A DNA stretch of 64,000 bases. Source: Noviherbaspirillum sedimenti. Its GTDB lineage: Bacteria; Pseudomonadota; Gammaproteobacteria; Burkholderiales; Burkholderiaceae_D. The translations under genes and the position numbers were made by a program. The stretch lies in contig NZ_QYUQ01000002.1 in NCBI RefSeq assembly GCF_003590835.1, positions 62,001 through 126,000 of the forward strand, given 5' to 3'. Of the stretch, positions 38,003 to 47,481 are shown piece by piece (positions within the stretch are counted from its first letter, which is position 1; each line of letters opens with the position of its first letter). A model generated the notes under the pieces. That model did no database searches. It worked only from the letters and a program-made list of their open reading frames with translations, and was not told the origin of the DNA.

Positions 38003-40795
38003 TTAAATGAGATAGTCATCATAGCCGGCATCCGGTTCGCCCAGTCGGGCGAGAATGACGGCCCGTGCGGCGTCGCGCAGGGCGAGCGCGGCGTGCCAGT
38101 CCGTCCCGGCGGGGATGAGCGGCGCATGGATCGTTACCGCGAGCGGGCTGTGGCGCGGCCAGCGCCGCCGGCCGGGGAGCAGGGCACGGGTTCCGCTGAG
38201 GGTGACGGGGACAATGGGAACGCCGGCGCGGGCGGCCGCCAGGAAGGCGCCCATGCGGAAGGGCAACAGCCCCGGCGCCTCGTGGAAGGTTCCCTCGGCA
38301 AAGAAGATGAGGGAATCGCCCGCGCGCGCGCGCGCCTCCAGGGCCGCAGTGTCTTCGACGCCGCGGGCGGTATCGAATCGTTCGACGAAAGCCGCGTCAA
38401 GACGCTTGAGCGGCGTCGCCGACAGCGGATGGCCGAGCAGTTCCTGCTTGGCGGCATAGGCGAAGCGGGCGGGCAGCGCGGCGGTCAGCGCCATGCCGTC
38501 CAGATAGCTGGCGTGGTTGGCCACGACGATCGCGGGGCCGCCGTCCGGCAGATTTTCCAGACCCGTCACGCGCGGCAGGATGCCGCCTGCCGCCAGCGCC
38601 AGGCGCGCCCCGGCGCGGGCTGCCGCGCGGCGCAACGCCAGCGTCGGCGCCAGGGCGATCAGCAGCCAGAACGGCGGCGCCAGCAGTGCGAAGACGGTCC
38701 AGGCCCAGAACCCCCAGAGGCCGCCGGCAGCCCTTCGCAGCGCGGTGCGCAGGCGGACGATCGCGGCGTCGCGCAGAAGCCTGAGCACCTGCAGCCGGGG
38801 GGAGCGCGGGCGGCGCAACAGCTCGCCGCGCTCGTAGGCGGTCCGGCAGGCGGCGCGGCGCAGCTTGCCGCTGGAGGTTTTCAACACCGTTCCGGGCGGT
38901 GCGAGCACGACCTCGTCCGCCGGCAGGCCGGTGAGCTCGACGGCGAGCCGCTCGACCTCCGCGCGGATGCGCGCGTGCGCTGCCGCCGCCGCGCGCGTTT
39001 CGGCGAGCACCACCAGGCGCTCGGTGCCGGCGCGCGGATCGGTGGCGGGAAACGCCACGACATTGCCGGCACGCACGCCGGCGATGCGACCGACAGCCTC
39101 TTCCAGCTCCTGCGGATGGATGTTGTGACCGCCGCGGATGATCAGATCCTTCTCGCGGCCGGTGACGAACAGTTCGCCGCCGGCGAGATAGCCCAGGTCG
39201 CCTGAATTGAGCCAGTCGCCGTCGAACAGCTTCGCCGTCGCGGCGGGATTCTCGAAGTAGCCGGCGGTGGCCGACGGTCCGCGGAACTGGATGCGGCCGA
39301 CGCGCCGCTCGGGGAGTTCGCGCCCCGCCGCATCGACGATGCGGATCGCATGGCCGGGCAGGGCGTGGCCGCAGCCGGGCACGGCCTGGGCGCCGGGCAG
39401 GTCGTCCCCGACCGGCTGCGCCAGTCCCTCGTCCGCAAGCGCCCGGCGCGCCACCCGGTCGATGCGCGGGCCGCGCCCCGGCGGCGGGAAGGCCAGTCCC
39501 ACCGAACATTCGGCCAGGCCATAGACGGGCGCCAGCGCCTCGCGCCGCAGCCCATACGGCGCCAGGCGTGCGGCGAAGCGTTCCAGCGTGACCGGGCTGA
39601 CGGCCTCGGCGCCGTTGCAGGCCATGCGCCAGCAGGACAGGTCCAGGCCAGTGAGCTCGCTGTCCGTGAGCTTGTTGGCGCAGATCTCGTAGGCGAAATT
39701 GGGCGCCGCCGAGAGCGTGCCGCGATGGCGGGAAATCGCTTCCAGCCAGCGCACGGGCCGGGAGAGGAAGGCGAGCGGCGACAGCAGCACCAGCGGGAAG
39801 CCGACCACCATGCTGCCCATGCCGGCGCCGATCAGCCCCATGTCGTGGTAGAGCGGCAGCCAGGAGACGAACACGTCGGCGGGCGTCGCCCGCGCCGCCT
39901 GCCGCATGGCGCGGATGTTGGCGAGCAGGTTGGCGTGGGTGAGCGCGACGCCCTTCGGATCGCCGGTGCTGCCGGAGGTGTACTGGATGAAGGCGAGGTC
40001 GCCGGCGGCGAGGGTGGGCATCGGCGCCATCGCGACGGGAGCGGCCAGCTCGGCGACGGTGACGATGCCGGCCAGCGTCGGACACTTGCCGGACAGCGCC
40101 TCGGCGAAGGCGCGCGCGCGGGGATCGGCGACGAACCAGCGGGCGCCGGCGTTGGCGAGGATGCCGGCGATGCGGCGCAGGTGCTCTTCCAGTTGCGCCG
40201 GCCGTGCCGGGGGATAGAGCGGCACCGGCACGCAGCCGGCCTGGAGCACGCCATAAAACGCGGCGAAGAAATCCAGGCCCGTGGGCAGCATCAGGGCGAC
40301 GCGGCTGCCCGGCGGCGCGCCGCGCGCCAGCAGGCCGGCCGCAACCGCCCGTGCTGCGGCGGCCAGCCGTGCGTAGCTGATCGCATCCTCCCGCCCGTCC
40401 TCACCGAGCAGGATGATGTGGATGCGCTCACCCTGATGCCGGACATGCCAGTCGAGCACCGCCGTCAGCGTGGCGAACTCGGCCGGCGGCGCAACGAAGT
40501 TACCAGGGGTCGGCGCTGGCGCGACGGCGCTTGTGAGCGGAACATTCGGCCACGGCGCGTCGCCGATCAGTCGCAGCAGGTCGGCGGGCGTTTCGGCGGC
40601 AAGCGCCGCCTCGCCCAGCCGTGCGCCCATCTCGCGCTCGATGCGTGCCAGCAGTTCCACTCGGGCCAGGCTGTCGAGACCGAAGTCGCGCTCCAGACGA
40701 TGATCAAGGCCAAGCGCGGAGAAGTCGCCCGCGCCGGGCTTGAGCTCTGCCGCCAGGGCGCGCACGAGAGCCAACAGGCGGTCGCCGTGATTCAT
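38003..40795 (-). CDS. ACP - fatty acyl-AMP ligase - PlsC acyltransferase fusion protein
   Basis: Predicted 930-residue protein with three activities in one chain. Residues 1-80 are an acyl carrier domain with the phosphopantetheine Ser42 in FGLDSLARVEL. Residues about 105-650 are an adenylating domain of the fatty acyl-AMP ligase type: IQYTSGSTGDPKG near 268, SWLPLYHDMGLIG, the hinge GREKDLIIRGGHNIHPQELEEAVG, and the late Lys in KTSSGKLRR. Residues about 690-930 are a PlsC-type acyltransferase after a hydrophobic helix pair, with the HX4D motif in NHASYLDG, FFAEGTFHE and PIVPVTLSG. The chain would activate a fatty acid, load its own ACP and transfer the acyl group to a lysophospholipid or glycerophosphate. 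Much higher GC than its surroundings. Its start overlaps the transporter stop (ATGA). Confidence 0.88.
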   Translation of the reverse strand: MNHGDRLLALVRALAAELKPGAGDFSALGLDHRLERDFGLDSLARVELLARIEREMGARLGEAALAAETPADLLRLIGDAPWPNVPLTSAVAPAPTPGNFVAPPAEFATLTAVLDWHVRHQGERIHIILLGEDGREDAISYARLAAAARAVAAGLLARGAPPGSRVALMLPTGLDFFAAFYGVLQAGCVPVPLYPPARPAQLEEHLRRIAGILANAGARWFVADPRARAFAEALSGKCPTLAGIVTVAELAAPVAMAPMPTLAAGDLAFIQYTSGSTGDPKGVALTHANLLANIRAMRQAARATPADVFVSWLPLYHDMGLIGAGMGSMVVGFPLVLLSPLAFLSRPVRWLEAISRHRGTLSAAPNFAYEICANKLTDSELTGLDLSCWRMACNGAEAVSPVTLERFAARLAPYGLRREALAPVYGLAECSVGLAFPPPGRGPRIDRVARRALADEGLAQPVGDDLPGAQAVPGCGHALPGHAIRIVDAAGRELPERRVGRIQFRGPSATAGYFENPAATAKLFDGDWLNSGDLGYLAGGELFVTGREKDLIIRGGHNIHPQELEEAVGRIAGVRAGNVVAFPATDPRAGTERLVVLAETRAAAAAHARIRAEVERLAVELTGLPADEVVLAPPGTVLKTSSGKLRRAACRTAYERGELLRRPRSPRLQVLRLLRDAAIVRLRTALRRAAGGLWGFWAWTVFALLAPPFWLLIALAPTLALRRAAARAGARLALAAGGILPRVTGLENLPDGGPAIVVANHASYLDGMALTAALPARFAYAAKQELLGHPLSATPLKRLDAAFVERFDTARGVEDTAALEARARAGDSLIFFAEGTFHEAPGLLPFRMGAFLAAARAGVPIVPVTLSGTRALLPGRRRWPRHSPLAVTIHAPLIPAGTDWHAALALRDAARAVILARLGEPDAGYDDYLI

Positions 40796-42090
40796 GGGGG
40801 GGCTTTCGCAAGAGCGCGCTCTGCGCGCAGCGCGGCGCGTCGTCCGCGACCGGCGTGCACGCCGGTGAGCAGCGCCAGCCCGACCACGAAGAACAGGCCC
40901 GTCGCCCACAGTGCCCGGCGGTGGTCGCCATCGCTCGCCCAGGTGACGAGGCCGTAGCTCAAGGGGCCGAGGATGGCGGAGAGCTTCGTGGCAAGTCCCC
41001 AGAAGCCGAAGAACTCGGCGCGTCGCGACGGCGGCGACAGCAGCCCGACGAGCGCGCGGCCGCCGGACTGCGAGGCGCCCAGGCACAGGCCGGCCAGATG
41101 CGCCGCCGCCCAGAACGTGCCGGGCGTTCGCGCAAGCGCCGCCAGGACGATGGTGAACAGCCAGCCGACCAGCACCCAGGCGATGGCGCGCACCGGCCCG
41201 AGGCGATCCTGCACGTGGCCGAACAGGAAAGCGCCCGCCGCCGCCGCGACATTGACCGCCAAAACCAGCAGCAGCGTCTGCTGCGTCGTGAAGCCCATGG
41301 CCTGATTGGCATAGATGGCCGCCAGGGCGATCACGGTATGCACCCCGGCCTGGTAGCACAGCGCGGCGGTGAGAAAACGGCGCAGGTCGGGAAAGCCCGC
41401 TGCGGAGCGCAATGTGCGCGCCACTTCCCGCCAGGCGTCGAGCGCGCGGCCCTCGCGGGGGACGGCGCGCTCGGGCAGCAGCAGCAAGGTCGGCAGGCTG
41501 GCGAGCGCGAACACGGCCGCGGTGATCAGCATGGCGACCGGCACGTAATCCGCTGCACCTTGCCCCCGCTTTTCCGCCCAGGCGATCCAGGCGAGGCACA
41601 GGCCGAGGGTGAACAGGCCGCCCAGATAACCCAGGCCCCAGCCCCAGCCGGACACCCGGCCCATGCCGCGTCCGCGCGCCAGTTCCGGCAGGAAGGCGGC
41701 GATCAGGTTCTCGCCCGTGCCGAAGAAGAAATTGGACAGAACGAGGCAGGCCACGGCCAGCCACAGCGCGCCGGGCTGCGCGAAATACAGGAGCGCCGTG
41801 AACAGCACGCAGCCCGCCGTCGAAAGCGCCAGCAGCCGTTTCTTGGCGGCCCTGAGGTCGGCGAAGGCGCCGACGACCGGCGCGGTGGCGAGGACGGCCA
41901 GATAGGACACCGCCAGCGCCGCCGTCCAGGCCAGCGTCGCCCAGGGCTGGCCATCCGCCACCACGGCGACGAAATAGGCGTTGAACAGCGCAGTGATGAC
42001 CACCGTGGTGTAGCCGGAGTTGGCGAAGTCATACATCGCCCAGGCCCACACGTCGCGCGGGCGCGCCTCGGCGCGCAGGGCGGGTCTCAC
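40792..42090 (-). CDS. UMF1/Atg22-type MFS transporter
   Basis: Predicted 432-residue, twelve-helix transporter. The start of helix 1, WAMYDFANSGYTTVVITALFNAYF, is the signature of the UMF1 family (Atg22-like). LSNFFFGTGENLIAAFLPEL and GASQSGGRALVGLLSP, near the end of helix 9, also fit. The substrate is not known for bacterial members. It is coupled by a 4-base overlap to the ACP-ligase-acyltransferase gene, so it probably moves a lipid substrate or product of that enzyme, as LplT does for Aas in E. coli (inference). The start is GTG at 42090, 7 bases after the DUF2934 gene. Very GC-rich. Confidence 0.83.
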   Translation of the reverse strand: MRPALRAEARPRDVWAWAMYDFANSGYTTVVITALFNAYFVAVVADGQPWATLAWTAALAVSYLAVLATAPVVGAFADLRAAKKRLLALSTAGCVLFTALLYFAQPGALWLAVACLVLSNFFFGTGENLIAAFLPELARGRGMGRVSGWGWGLGYLGGLFTLGLCLAWIAWAEKRGQGAADYVPVAMLITAAVFALASLPTLLLLPERAVPREGRALDAWREVARTLRSAAGFPDLRRFLTAALCYQAGVHTVIALAAIYANQAMGFTTQQTLLLVLAVNVAAAAGAFLFGHVQDRLGPVRAIAWVLVGWLFTIVLAALARTPGTFWAAAHLAGLCLGASQSGGRALVGLLSPPSRRAEFFGFWGLATKLSAILGPLSYGLVTWASDGDHRRALWATGLFFVVGLALLTGVHAGRGRRAALRAERALAKAPP

Positions 42091-42097
42091 GCCGGGC

Positions 42098-42289
42098 TCA
42101 GCCGCTGCTTGACGGCAGGCCTGACTGCAGGTGCGACTCGATCTCCCTTTCGGCGCGCAACCAGTCCGCCAGTTTCTGGCCCGGGAAGAGACCGCGCCGT
42201 TCGGCCAGGTAATTGGCGGCGATGGCGGTCATTTGCTGCGGTTGGGGCTGGGTCTTGCCACGTCTTTGCTTTGTCAAGATACTCTCCAT
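42098..42289 (-). CDS. Small DUF2934-like protein
   Basis: Predicted 63-residue basic protein, first gene of the GC-rich operon. The N-terminal 20 residues are Lys/Arg/Gln-rich, followed by a DUF2934-like core: ANYLAERRGLFPGQKLADWLRAEREIE, ending in a Ser-rich tail. The function is unknown. The ATG at 42289 is used; a GTG two codons upstream is an alternative, and neither has a clear ribosome binding site. The seven-base gap to the transporter indicates co-transcription. Confidence 0.65.
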   Translation of the reverse strand: MESILTKQRRGKTQPQPQQMTAIAANYLAERRGLFPGQKLADWLRAEREIESHLQSGLPSSSG

Positions 42290-42708
42290 TGACACATCAT
42301 GCCGAAAAGCCCAAGGCGGTGATGAATCGCCTCAGGTCCGGAAGCGCAGCGGCGGGTCGGCCTCCTTCCCGGTCCGTTGTCCCGTCGGAAACTACTGTAG
42401 CTCATCGTCGGCAAGGCGTTCATGCCCTGGATCAAATACTCGCTGGCTGAAGGGCTGGCCCGGATATTTCATGAACCTGCTGAAGTGCGAGCTTGATTCC
42501 CATGCAAGGTGCGTGAACGCGGTCTGGACGCTTGTGCAATCGTGAAACAGGGGGAATGGCGGCACTGCGGACGCAATTCCCCTACCCCCATTATTGAGAA
42601 AACAAGATTCAAATCGGCACCAAATAAAATCGACGGCAAAGCCACACCAACATTGGCTTTTACGGGCTTCAAGCTAGATTTAACCGGACACTACTGGATT
42701 GCGATATA
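42290..42708. other. Intergenic region between the GC-rich operon and rhlE
   Basis: About 420 bases with no convincing gene. The half next to the operon is GC-rich; from about 42580 the sequence becomes AT-rich (AAATCGGCACCAAATAAAATC region), marking a composition boundary. A 66-codon plus-strand frame (42509-42709) has no ribosome binding site or recognisable motif and is not called. Confidence 0.6.
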
Positions 42709-42746
42709 AAAAAAGCTCCTGGGCGATGATGCGCAGGAGCTTTTTT
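42709..42746 (-). terminator. Terminator of rhlE
   Basis: AAAAAAGCTCCTG and CAGGAGCTTTTTT form a perfect 13-bp stem around a 12-base loop, with A and T runs on both sides. It lies 18 bases past the rhlE stop on the minus strand and could act in both directions. Confidence 0.9.
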
Positions 42747-42763
42747 GCTTTTGACGCTACGGC

Positions 42764-44152
42764 TTAGCGGCCTCGGCCGCCGCTGCGGTGCGGCGACGCC
42801 GGCCGTGGTGCAGCGCCCTGGTCCGGGCGCGGGCCGGCGGGTTTGCGCTGGCCTTGCGACTGGCCCGGTTGTCCCGGCTGGGCAGAGCGCGGCTTGCCGC
42901 CGGCGCCCTGGCGTCCGCCGCCACCACCACCACCGTTACGGCCGCCGTTACGACCGCCGCCGCCACGCTGGTGATCTTCGCTGCGCAGCTGGATCGGCTG
43001 TGGCCTGGCGTTCGGATCCGGCTCGAAGCCGGCGACCACTTCACGCGCCAGGTTTTGCTTGATGAGCTTTTCAATGCCTTTCAGCATGTCGTGTTCATCC
43101 ACGCACACCAGCGAGACTGCTTCGCCGGAAGCGCCGGCGCGGCCGGTGCGGCCAATGCGGTGGACGTAGTCTTCCGGCACATTCGGCAAGTCATAGTTGA
43201 CCACTTGCGGCAACTGGTCGATGTCGATGCCGCGCGCAGCGATATCGGTCGCCACCAGCACCTGCAGCTTGGCGCTCTTGAATTCGGCCAGGGCACGCGT
43301 GCGCGCTGCCTGGCTCTTGTTGCCGTGAATCGCCATGGCACTGATGTCTTCCTTGCCCAGCTGTTCCACCAGTTTGTTGGCGCCATGCTTGGTGCGGGTA
43401 AACACCAGCACCTGGAACCAGTTTTTTTCCTTGATCAGGTGGGCCAGCAGCGCATGCTTGCGGTTGCGGTCGACCGGATGGATCTTTTGCGTAACGATAT
43501 CGGCGGTGGCGTTGCGGCGCGCCACTTCGATCATTGCCGGGTTATCCAGCAGGCGATCGGTCAGCGCCTTGATCTCGTCGGAGAAGGTGGCGGAGAACAG
43601 CAGGTTCTGGCGCTTCTTCGGCAGCAATGCGAGCACGCGCTTGATGTCATGGATGAAGCCCATGTCGAGCATGCGGTCGGCTTCGTCCAGCACCAGGATT
43701 TCCACCTGGTCGAGCTTCATGGTGCCTTGCTGAAGATGGTCGAGCAGGCGGCCGGGGGTGGCGACCAGGATATCGACGCCTTGCTTCAACAGGGTTACTT
43801 GCGGGTTGATGTTGACGCCGCCAAAGATGACCGCCGAATTCAGCTTCACATATTTGCCGTAGGTTTTGACGCTGTCGCCAATCTGCGCTGCGAGTTCGCG
43901 CGTCGGCGTGAGCACCAGTGCGCGGATCGGGCGCCTGGCGCCTTCCGCCCGGCTCACGGCAGACAGGCGATGCAGGATCGGCAGGGTAAAGCCGGCGGTC
44001 TTGCCGGTGCCGGTCTGGGCGCCCGCCAGCAGATCGCCGCCGGCGAGTACCGCGGGGATGGCTTGCTGCTGGATCGGGGTGGGCGTGGTGTAGCCGTATT
44101 CGGTAACGGCACGAACGATCGCCTCGGACAAGCCGAGCTGGGAAAATGACAT
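42764..44152 (-). CDS. rhlE: DEAD-box RNA helicase RhlE
   Basis: ATP-dependent RNA helicase of 462 residues, involved in ribosome assembly and RNA turnover. Helicase motifs in order: Q-motif [12 protein letters not shown], Walker [33 protein letters not shown], and [10 protein letters not shown] with RGIDIDQLP before it. The C-terminal 90 residues are a Gly/Arg/Asn-rich RNA-binding tail ([20 protein letters not shown]) ending in HRSGGRGR. Family members of this type are cold- and RNA-decay-linked. It reads away from the divergent TonB receptor with a 382-base gap between them. Confidence 0.93.
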   Translation of the reverse strand: MSFSQLGLSEAIVRAVTEYGYTTPTPIQQQAIPAVLAGGDLLAGAQTGTGKTAGFTLPILHRLSAVSRAEGARRPIRALVLTPTRELAAQIGDSVKTYGKYVKLNSAVIFGGVNINPQVTLLKQGVDILVATPGRLLDHLQQGTMKLDQVEILVLDEADRMLDMGFIHDIKRVLALLPKKRQNLLFSATFSDEIKALTDRLLDNPAMIEVARRNATADIVTQKIHPVDRNRKHALLAHLIKEKNWFQVLVFTRTKHGANKLVEQLGKEDISAMAIHGNKSQAARTRALAEFKSAKLQVLVATDIAARGIDIDQLPQVVNYDLPNVPEDYVHRIGRTGRAGASGEAVSLVCVDEHDMLKGIEKLIKQNLAREVVAGFEPDPNARPQPIQLRSEDHQRGGGGRNGGRNGGGGGGGRQGAGGKPRSAQPGQPGQSQGQRKPAGPRPDQGAAPRPASPHRSGGRGR

Positions 44153-44366
44153 GTGGATTCTTGAGTTTTATCGGCCTGTCGCCTGATATGAAGGCGCCAG
44201 TCGCAGGCAAACGGGTTGGACTACGGAGAGTCTAGGGACAGCGGCAGGTTGACTGGAATACAGCCGCAAAAATCAGTATAACAGTCATTGTCCGGTGACG
44301 CTTGCTCGCTTCTTGTTGCTGGTAATCAAGTCTTTCGAAGCCGGCAAGGACGGTACTAATCGGGTA

Positions 44367-44396
44367 TTGCAAATGATAATAATTATCATTTATAAT
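44367..44396 (+). promoter_or_regulatory. Fur-controlled promoter of the first TonB-dependent receptor
   Basis: TTGCAA (44367-44372) and TATAAT (44391-44396) are spaced by 18 bases. The spacer is filled by the perfectly symmetric Fur box AATGATAATAATTATCATT (44372-44390). Iron-loaded Fur bound here would exclude RNA polymerase. The rest of the 382-base rhlE-receptor gap holds no gene. Confidence 0.88.
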
Positions 44397-44534
44397 TAGC
44401 CTGCTTTTAACTGATTTTATTCCGCCATTTCCAAGCCAGCCAACCGGGTTTTGTCATTTTTATCCGACTAGCCAGCCACCTCATTGCCTGCTCACTGTGA
44501 TGCGGGCATTGATCACTGATTAACAAGGATAACC

Positions 44535-46739
44535 ATGAACCGACGTTTCACCCCGGTCGCAGCTGCGATGATGGCTGCGTTTGCAACCCCTGTATTGTTT
44601 CAGCAACCAGCTTTTGCCCAAGCGGCACAACAAACGAACTCCCTGCCGGAAGTGGTCGTGCGCGACAACGCCGCTGGCGAGGATTACGCGCCGGCGCGCA
44701 GCTCGATCGGCGGCGCGACGCCCGCCCTGATCCGCGACATTCCGCAATCGGTCACGGTGATCAATCGCGCCGTGCTGGAGGCGCAGGCGGCGTCGACGAT
44801 GACGGAAGCGCTGCGCAACGTGCCCGGCATTACGATTTCCGCCGGCGAAGGCGGCAACATCGGCGACAACATCAATCTGCGCGGCTTTTCGGCGCGCACC
44901 GACATCTTCATGGATGGCTTCCGCGATCTCGGCCAATACACCCGCGATACTTTCAACGTCGAGGCGGTGGAAGTCCTCAAGGGGCCATCGTCGATGCTGT
45001 TCGGGCGTGGCTCGACCGGCGGCGTGATCAATCAAGTCAGCAAGAAGCCGGGCCTGAAGCCGGTCAGCGAAGTGACGGTGGGCGTGGGAACGGACGATTA
45101 CTATCGCACGACAGTTGACTTGAACCGCGCTCTCTCGGACACTTCGGCATTTCGCGTCAATGCATTCGGCCAGAGCCTGCATTCCACCCGCGACGTGGTG
45201 GAAAACAAGGATTGGGGCATTGCGCCATCCTTGAGATTTGGTATCGGCACGCCCACCGAAGTCACCTTGTCGGGCCTGTTCCAGCGCAATGACGATACGC
45301 CGGATTTCGGCTTCCCGCTGGTGACGACGAATGGCGCCGGCACGGTGCGCAAGCCGGTCAATGCGCCCGCGAACCGCTTTTACGGGTATACCGATGACCG
45401 TTTCGAACAGGAAGTCAACGTCTTGAACGCGACGATTCGACACAAGATCAGCCCGACGCTGACCTTGCGCAACCAGACCCAGGTCGCCGACTACACCACT
45501 GAAGCCTCACCCTCGCCGCTGGGCGCCGTCACGCGCATCGGCGGCGGCACGCCGTCGCTGAACGACCCGCTCAACCTGCTGGTGGCGCCGCGCCAGGACC
45601 GCGACCGCACCGTGCGGCAGAAGTCGTTTTCCAACCAGACCGACCTGGTCGCCAGGATCCAGGCCGGTTCGATGCTGCATACGGTGACCACCGGCATCGA
45701 GTTCGGCCGCGACGAGTACCGCGAAAATCGTTATGTCTGGAATACGGCGAATGCCAACCGCAACATCAACCTCGGCAATCCGGTCAACGGCACGCGCCAG
45801 GGCGCGCGCGCATTGAGCCGGACCGTCAATACGACAGCCGACACGCTGGCTGTCTATGTCAATGACCAGATCGATCTGAACAAGCAATGGAAGCTGGTCG
45901 GCGGCGCGCGCTGGGAGCGTTTCAAGGCCAGTTCCACCCTGCAGAAATTCGCGCTGCCTGCAGGATTCCCCGCGGATACGACGGCAGCGGCGGTGCCGAA
46001 TTCCGACTCTATGTTCAATGTCCGTGCCGGCGTCATCTACCAGCCGACTGATGCGCAATCGTATTATCTGTCATACGGCACGTCGTCGAATCCGTCTGCC
46101 GAAGCCGTCACCCAGTCGGCCACGACTGCCGGGCTCGATCCGGAAAAGAACCGCTCGATCGAAGCAGGCGCGAAGCTCGATTTCCTCAACGGTAATCTGT
46201 CGGTCAATACCGCCGTGTTTCGCGTCGAAAAGACCAATGCGCGCACCACCGATCCATTGACCGCATTGGTTTCCCTGAATGGCAATGTGCGGGTCCAGGG
46301 CATAGAGCTGGGCGTGGTCGGGCGCATTACACCGGCATGGCAAGTCATGGCCGGCTATACCTTCCTCGACGGTAAAATCGTCGAGTCGCTCGATACCGGC
46401 ACCGGCGCCGATGCCGGCATCCGCTCCCAAGGCAAGACGCTGCAAAATACGCCGCGCCACAGCGCTTCGATCTGGTCCACCTACAGCTTTGCGGGCAACT
46501 GGGAAGCGGGCGGCGGCCTGGTGTATTCGTCCGACCGCTTCGTCAACAATTTTGAAACGGCGATGATTGATGGGTATACGCGCGTCGATGCTACGCTGGC
46601 ATACAGGCAGAAAAAATACGACGTGCGCCTGAGCCTGCAAAACCTGACGGACAAGAAGTACTTCGAGTCGGCATCCGGCGGCCGCGCCACGCCGGTGAAA
46701 GGTCGCACTGCAATCGTCACGCTGGCCTACCGCTTCTGA
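44535..46739 (+). CDS. TonB-dependent siderophore receptor (Fiu/PiuA-like)
   Basis: Outer-membrane barrel of 734 residues that imports a ferric siderophore, probably of catecholate type. Signal peptide residues 1-29 (AAAMMAAFATP then QQPAFAQ). The TonB box region is LPEVVVRD. The plug domain has DIPQSVTVINRAVLEAQ, NIGDNINLRGFSARTDIFMDGFRD and VEVLKGPSSMLFGRGSTGGVINQVSKKP. The barrel ends in VTLAYRF with the C-terminal aromatic. The next gene, piuC, is the partner of Fiu in E. coli and PiuA in Pseudomonas, which supports the siderophore assignment; the exact ligand cannot be read off. Confidence 0.9.
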   Translation: MNRRFTPVAAAMMAAFATPVLFQQPAFAQAAQQTNSLPEVVVRDNAAGEDYAPARSSIGGATPALIRDIPQSVTVINRAVLEAQAASTMTEALRNVPGITISAGEGGNIGDNINLRGFSARTDIFMDGFRDLGQYTRDTFNVEAVEVLKGPSSMLFGRGSTGGVINQVSKKPGLKPVSEVTVGVGTDDYYRTTVDLNRALSDTSAFRVNAFGQSLHSTRDVVENKDWGIAPSLRFGIGTPTEVTLSGLFQRNDDTPDFGFPLVTTNGAGTVRKPVNAPANRFYGYTDDRFEQEVNVLNATIRHKISPTLTLRNQTQVADYTTEASPSPLGAVTRIGGGTPSLNDPLNLLVAPRQDRDRTVRQKSFSNQTDLVARIQAGSMLHTVTTGIEFGRDEYRENRYVWNTANANRNINLGNPVNGTRQGARALSRTVNTTADTLAVYVNDQIDLNKQWKLVGGARWERFKASSTLQKFALPAGFPADTTAAAVPNSDSMFNVRAGVIYQPTDAQSYYLSYGTSSNPSAEAVTQSATTAGLDPEKNRSIEAGAKLDFLNGNLSVNTAVFRVEKTNARTTDPLTALVSLNGNVRVQGIELGVVGRITPAWQVMAGYTFLDGKIVESLDTGTGADAGIRSQGKTLQNTPRHSASIWSTYSFAGNWEAGGGLVYSSDRFVNNFETAMIDGYTRVDATLAYRQKKYDVRLSLQNLTDKKYFESASGGRATPVKGRTAIVTLAYRF

Positions 46740-46756
46740 TGCAAGGATGAACTGCG

Positions 46757-47437
46757 ATGCTGCTAACGATTCCCGACGTGCTGACTCCGGACCAGGTCCG
46801 GCAATGCCGCGACGTGCTGGAGACCGCCGACTGGGTCGATGGGCGCGTCACGGCCGGCTACCAGGGCAGTAGGGTCAAGGATAACCGGCAACTGCCCGAG
46901 GGCTCGCCGGTCGCGCTGCAACTGGGTAATCTCGTCCTGGCGGCGCTGGAACGCAATCCGCTTTTCATCAGTGCGGCATTGCCTTCCGTGGTGTATCCGC
47001 CGCTGTTCAACCGCTACGAAGGTGGCGGGCATTTCGGCGACCATATCGACAATGCGGTGCGCCTGCTGCCGGGCAGCGGACGCAAGCTGCGCACCGACGT
47101 TTCGGCCACGCTGTTTTTCACCGGGCCGGACGAGTATGAGGGTGGCGAGCTGCTGATCGAAGATACCTATGGCGTGCATTCGGCCAAGCTGCCGGCCGGG
47201 CACATGATTCTCTACCCATCGACCAGCCTGCACCGGGTCAACCCGGTCACGCGCGGGATGCGGCTGGCATCGTTTTTCTGGATACAGAGCATGATCCGGG
47301 ACGATGCCCAACGCACGCTGCTATTCGATCTGGACAGCGCGATCCAGCGGCTTAGCCGCAGCGGCGCCGATGAACACGCGCTGGTGCAGCTGACGGGAAG
47401 CTACCACAACCTGCTACGCATGTGGGCAGAGCCTTGA
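46757..47437 (+). CDS. piuC: Fe(II)/2-oxoglutarate dioxygenase PiuC/YbiX
   Basis: PKHD-type hydroxylase of 226 residues, cytoplasmic, found beside catecholate receptors and likely to act on the siderophore or a related molecule. Iron ligands are at the same positions as in E. coli YbiX: His96 and Asp98 in FGDHIDNAV, and His159 in [10 protein letters not shown]; the 2-oxoglutarate Arg is probably in [11 protein letters not shown]. It starts 17 bases after the receptor stop and is in the same Fur-controlled unit. Confidence 0.92.
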   Translation: MLLTIPDVLTPDQVRQCRDVLETADWVDGRVTAGYQGSRVKDNRQLPEGSPVALQLGNLVLAALERNPLFISAALPSVVYPPLFNRYEGGGHFGDHIDNAVRLLPGSGRKLRTDVSATLFFTGPDEYEGGELLIEDTYGVHSAKLPAGHMILYPSTSLHRVNPVTRGMRLASFFWIQSMIRDDAQRTLLFDLDSAIQRLSRSGADEHALVQLTGSYHNLLRMWAEP

Positions 47438-47481
47438 TGGGCAGCCCGGTAAAACAACTTCATTTAAAAAAGGTGCAATCC

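Noticed and set aside
40796..41764. Long N-terminal extension (about 320 codons) of the ACP-ligase-acyltransferase frame on the minus strand
   Set aside because: It overlaps the transporter gene in another frame, has the Arg/Gly/Pro composition of a GC-rich shadow frame and no domain. The ACP domain begins exactly at the ATG of 40795.
42509..42709. 66-codon frame next to the rhlE terminator
   Set aside because: No ribosome binding site, no recognisable motif, and it spans a composition boundary.
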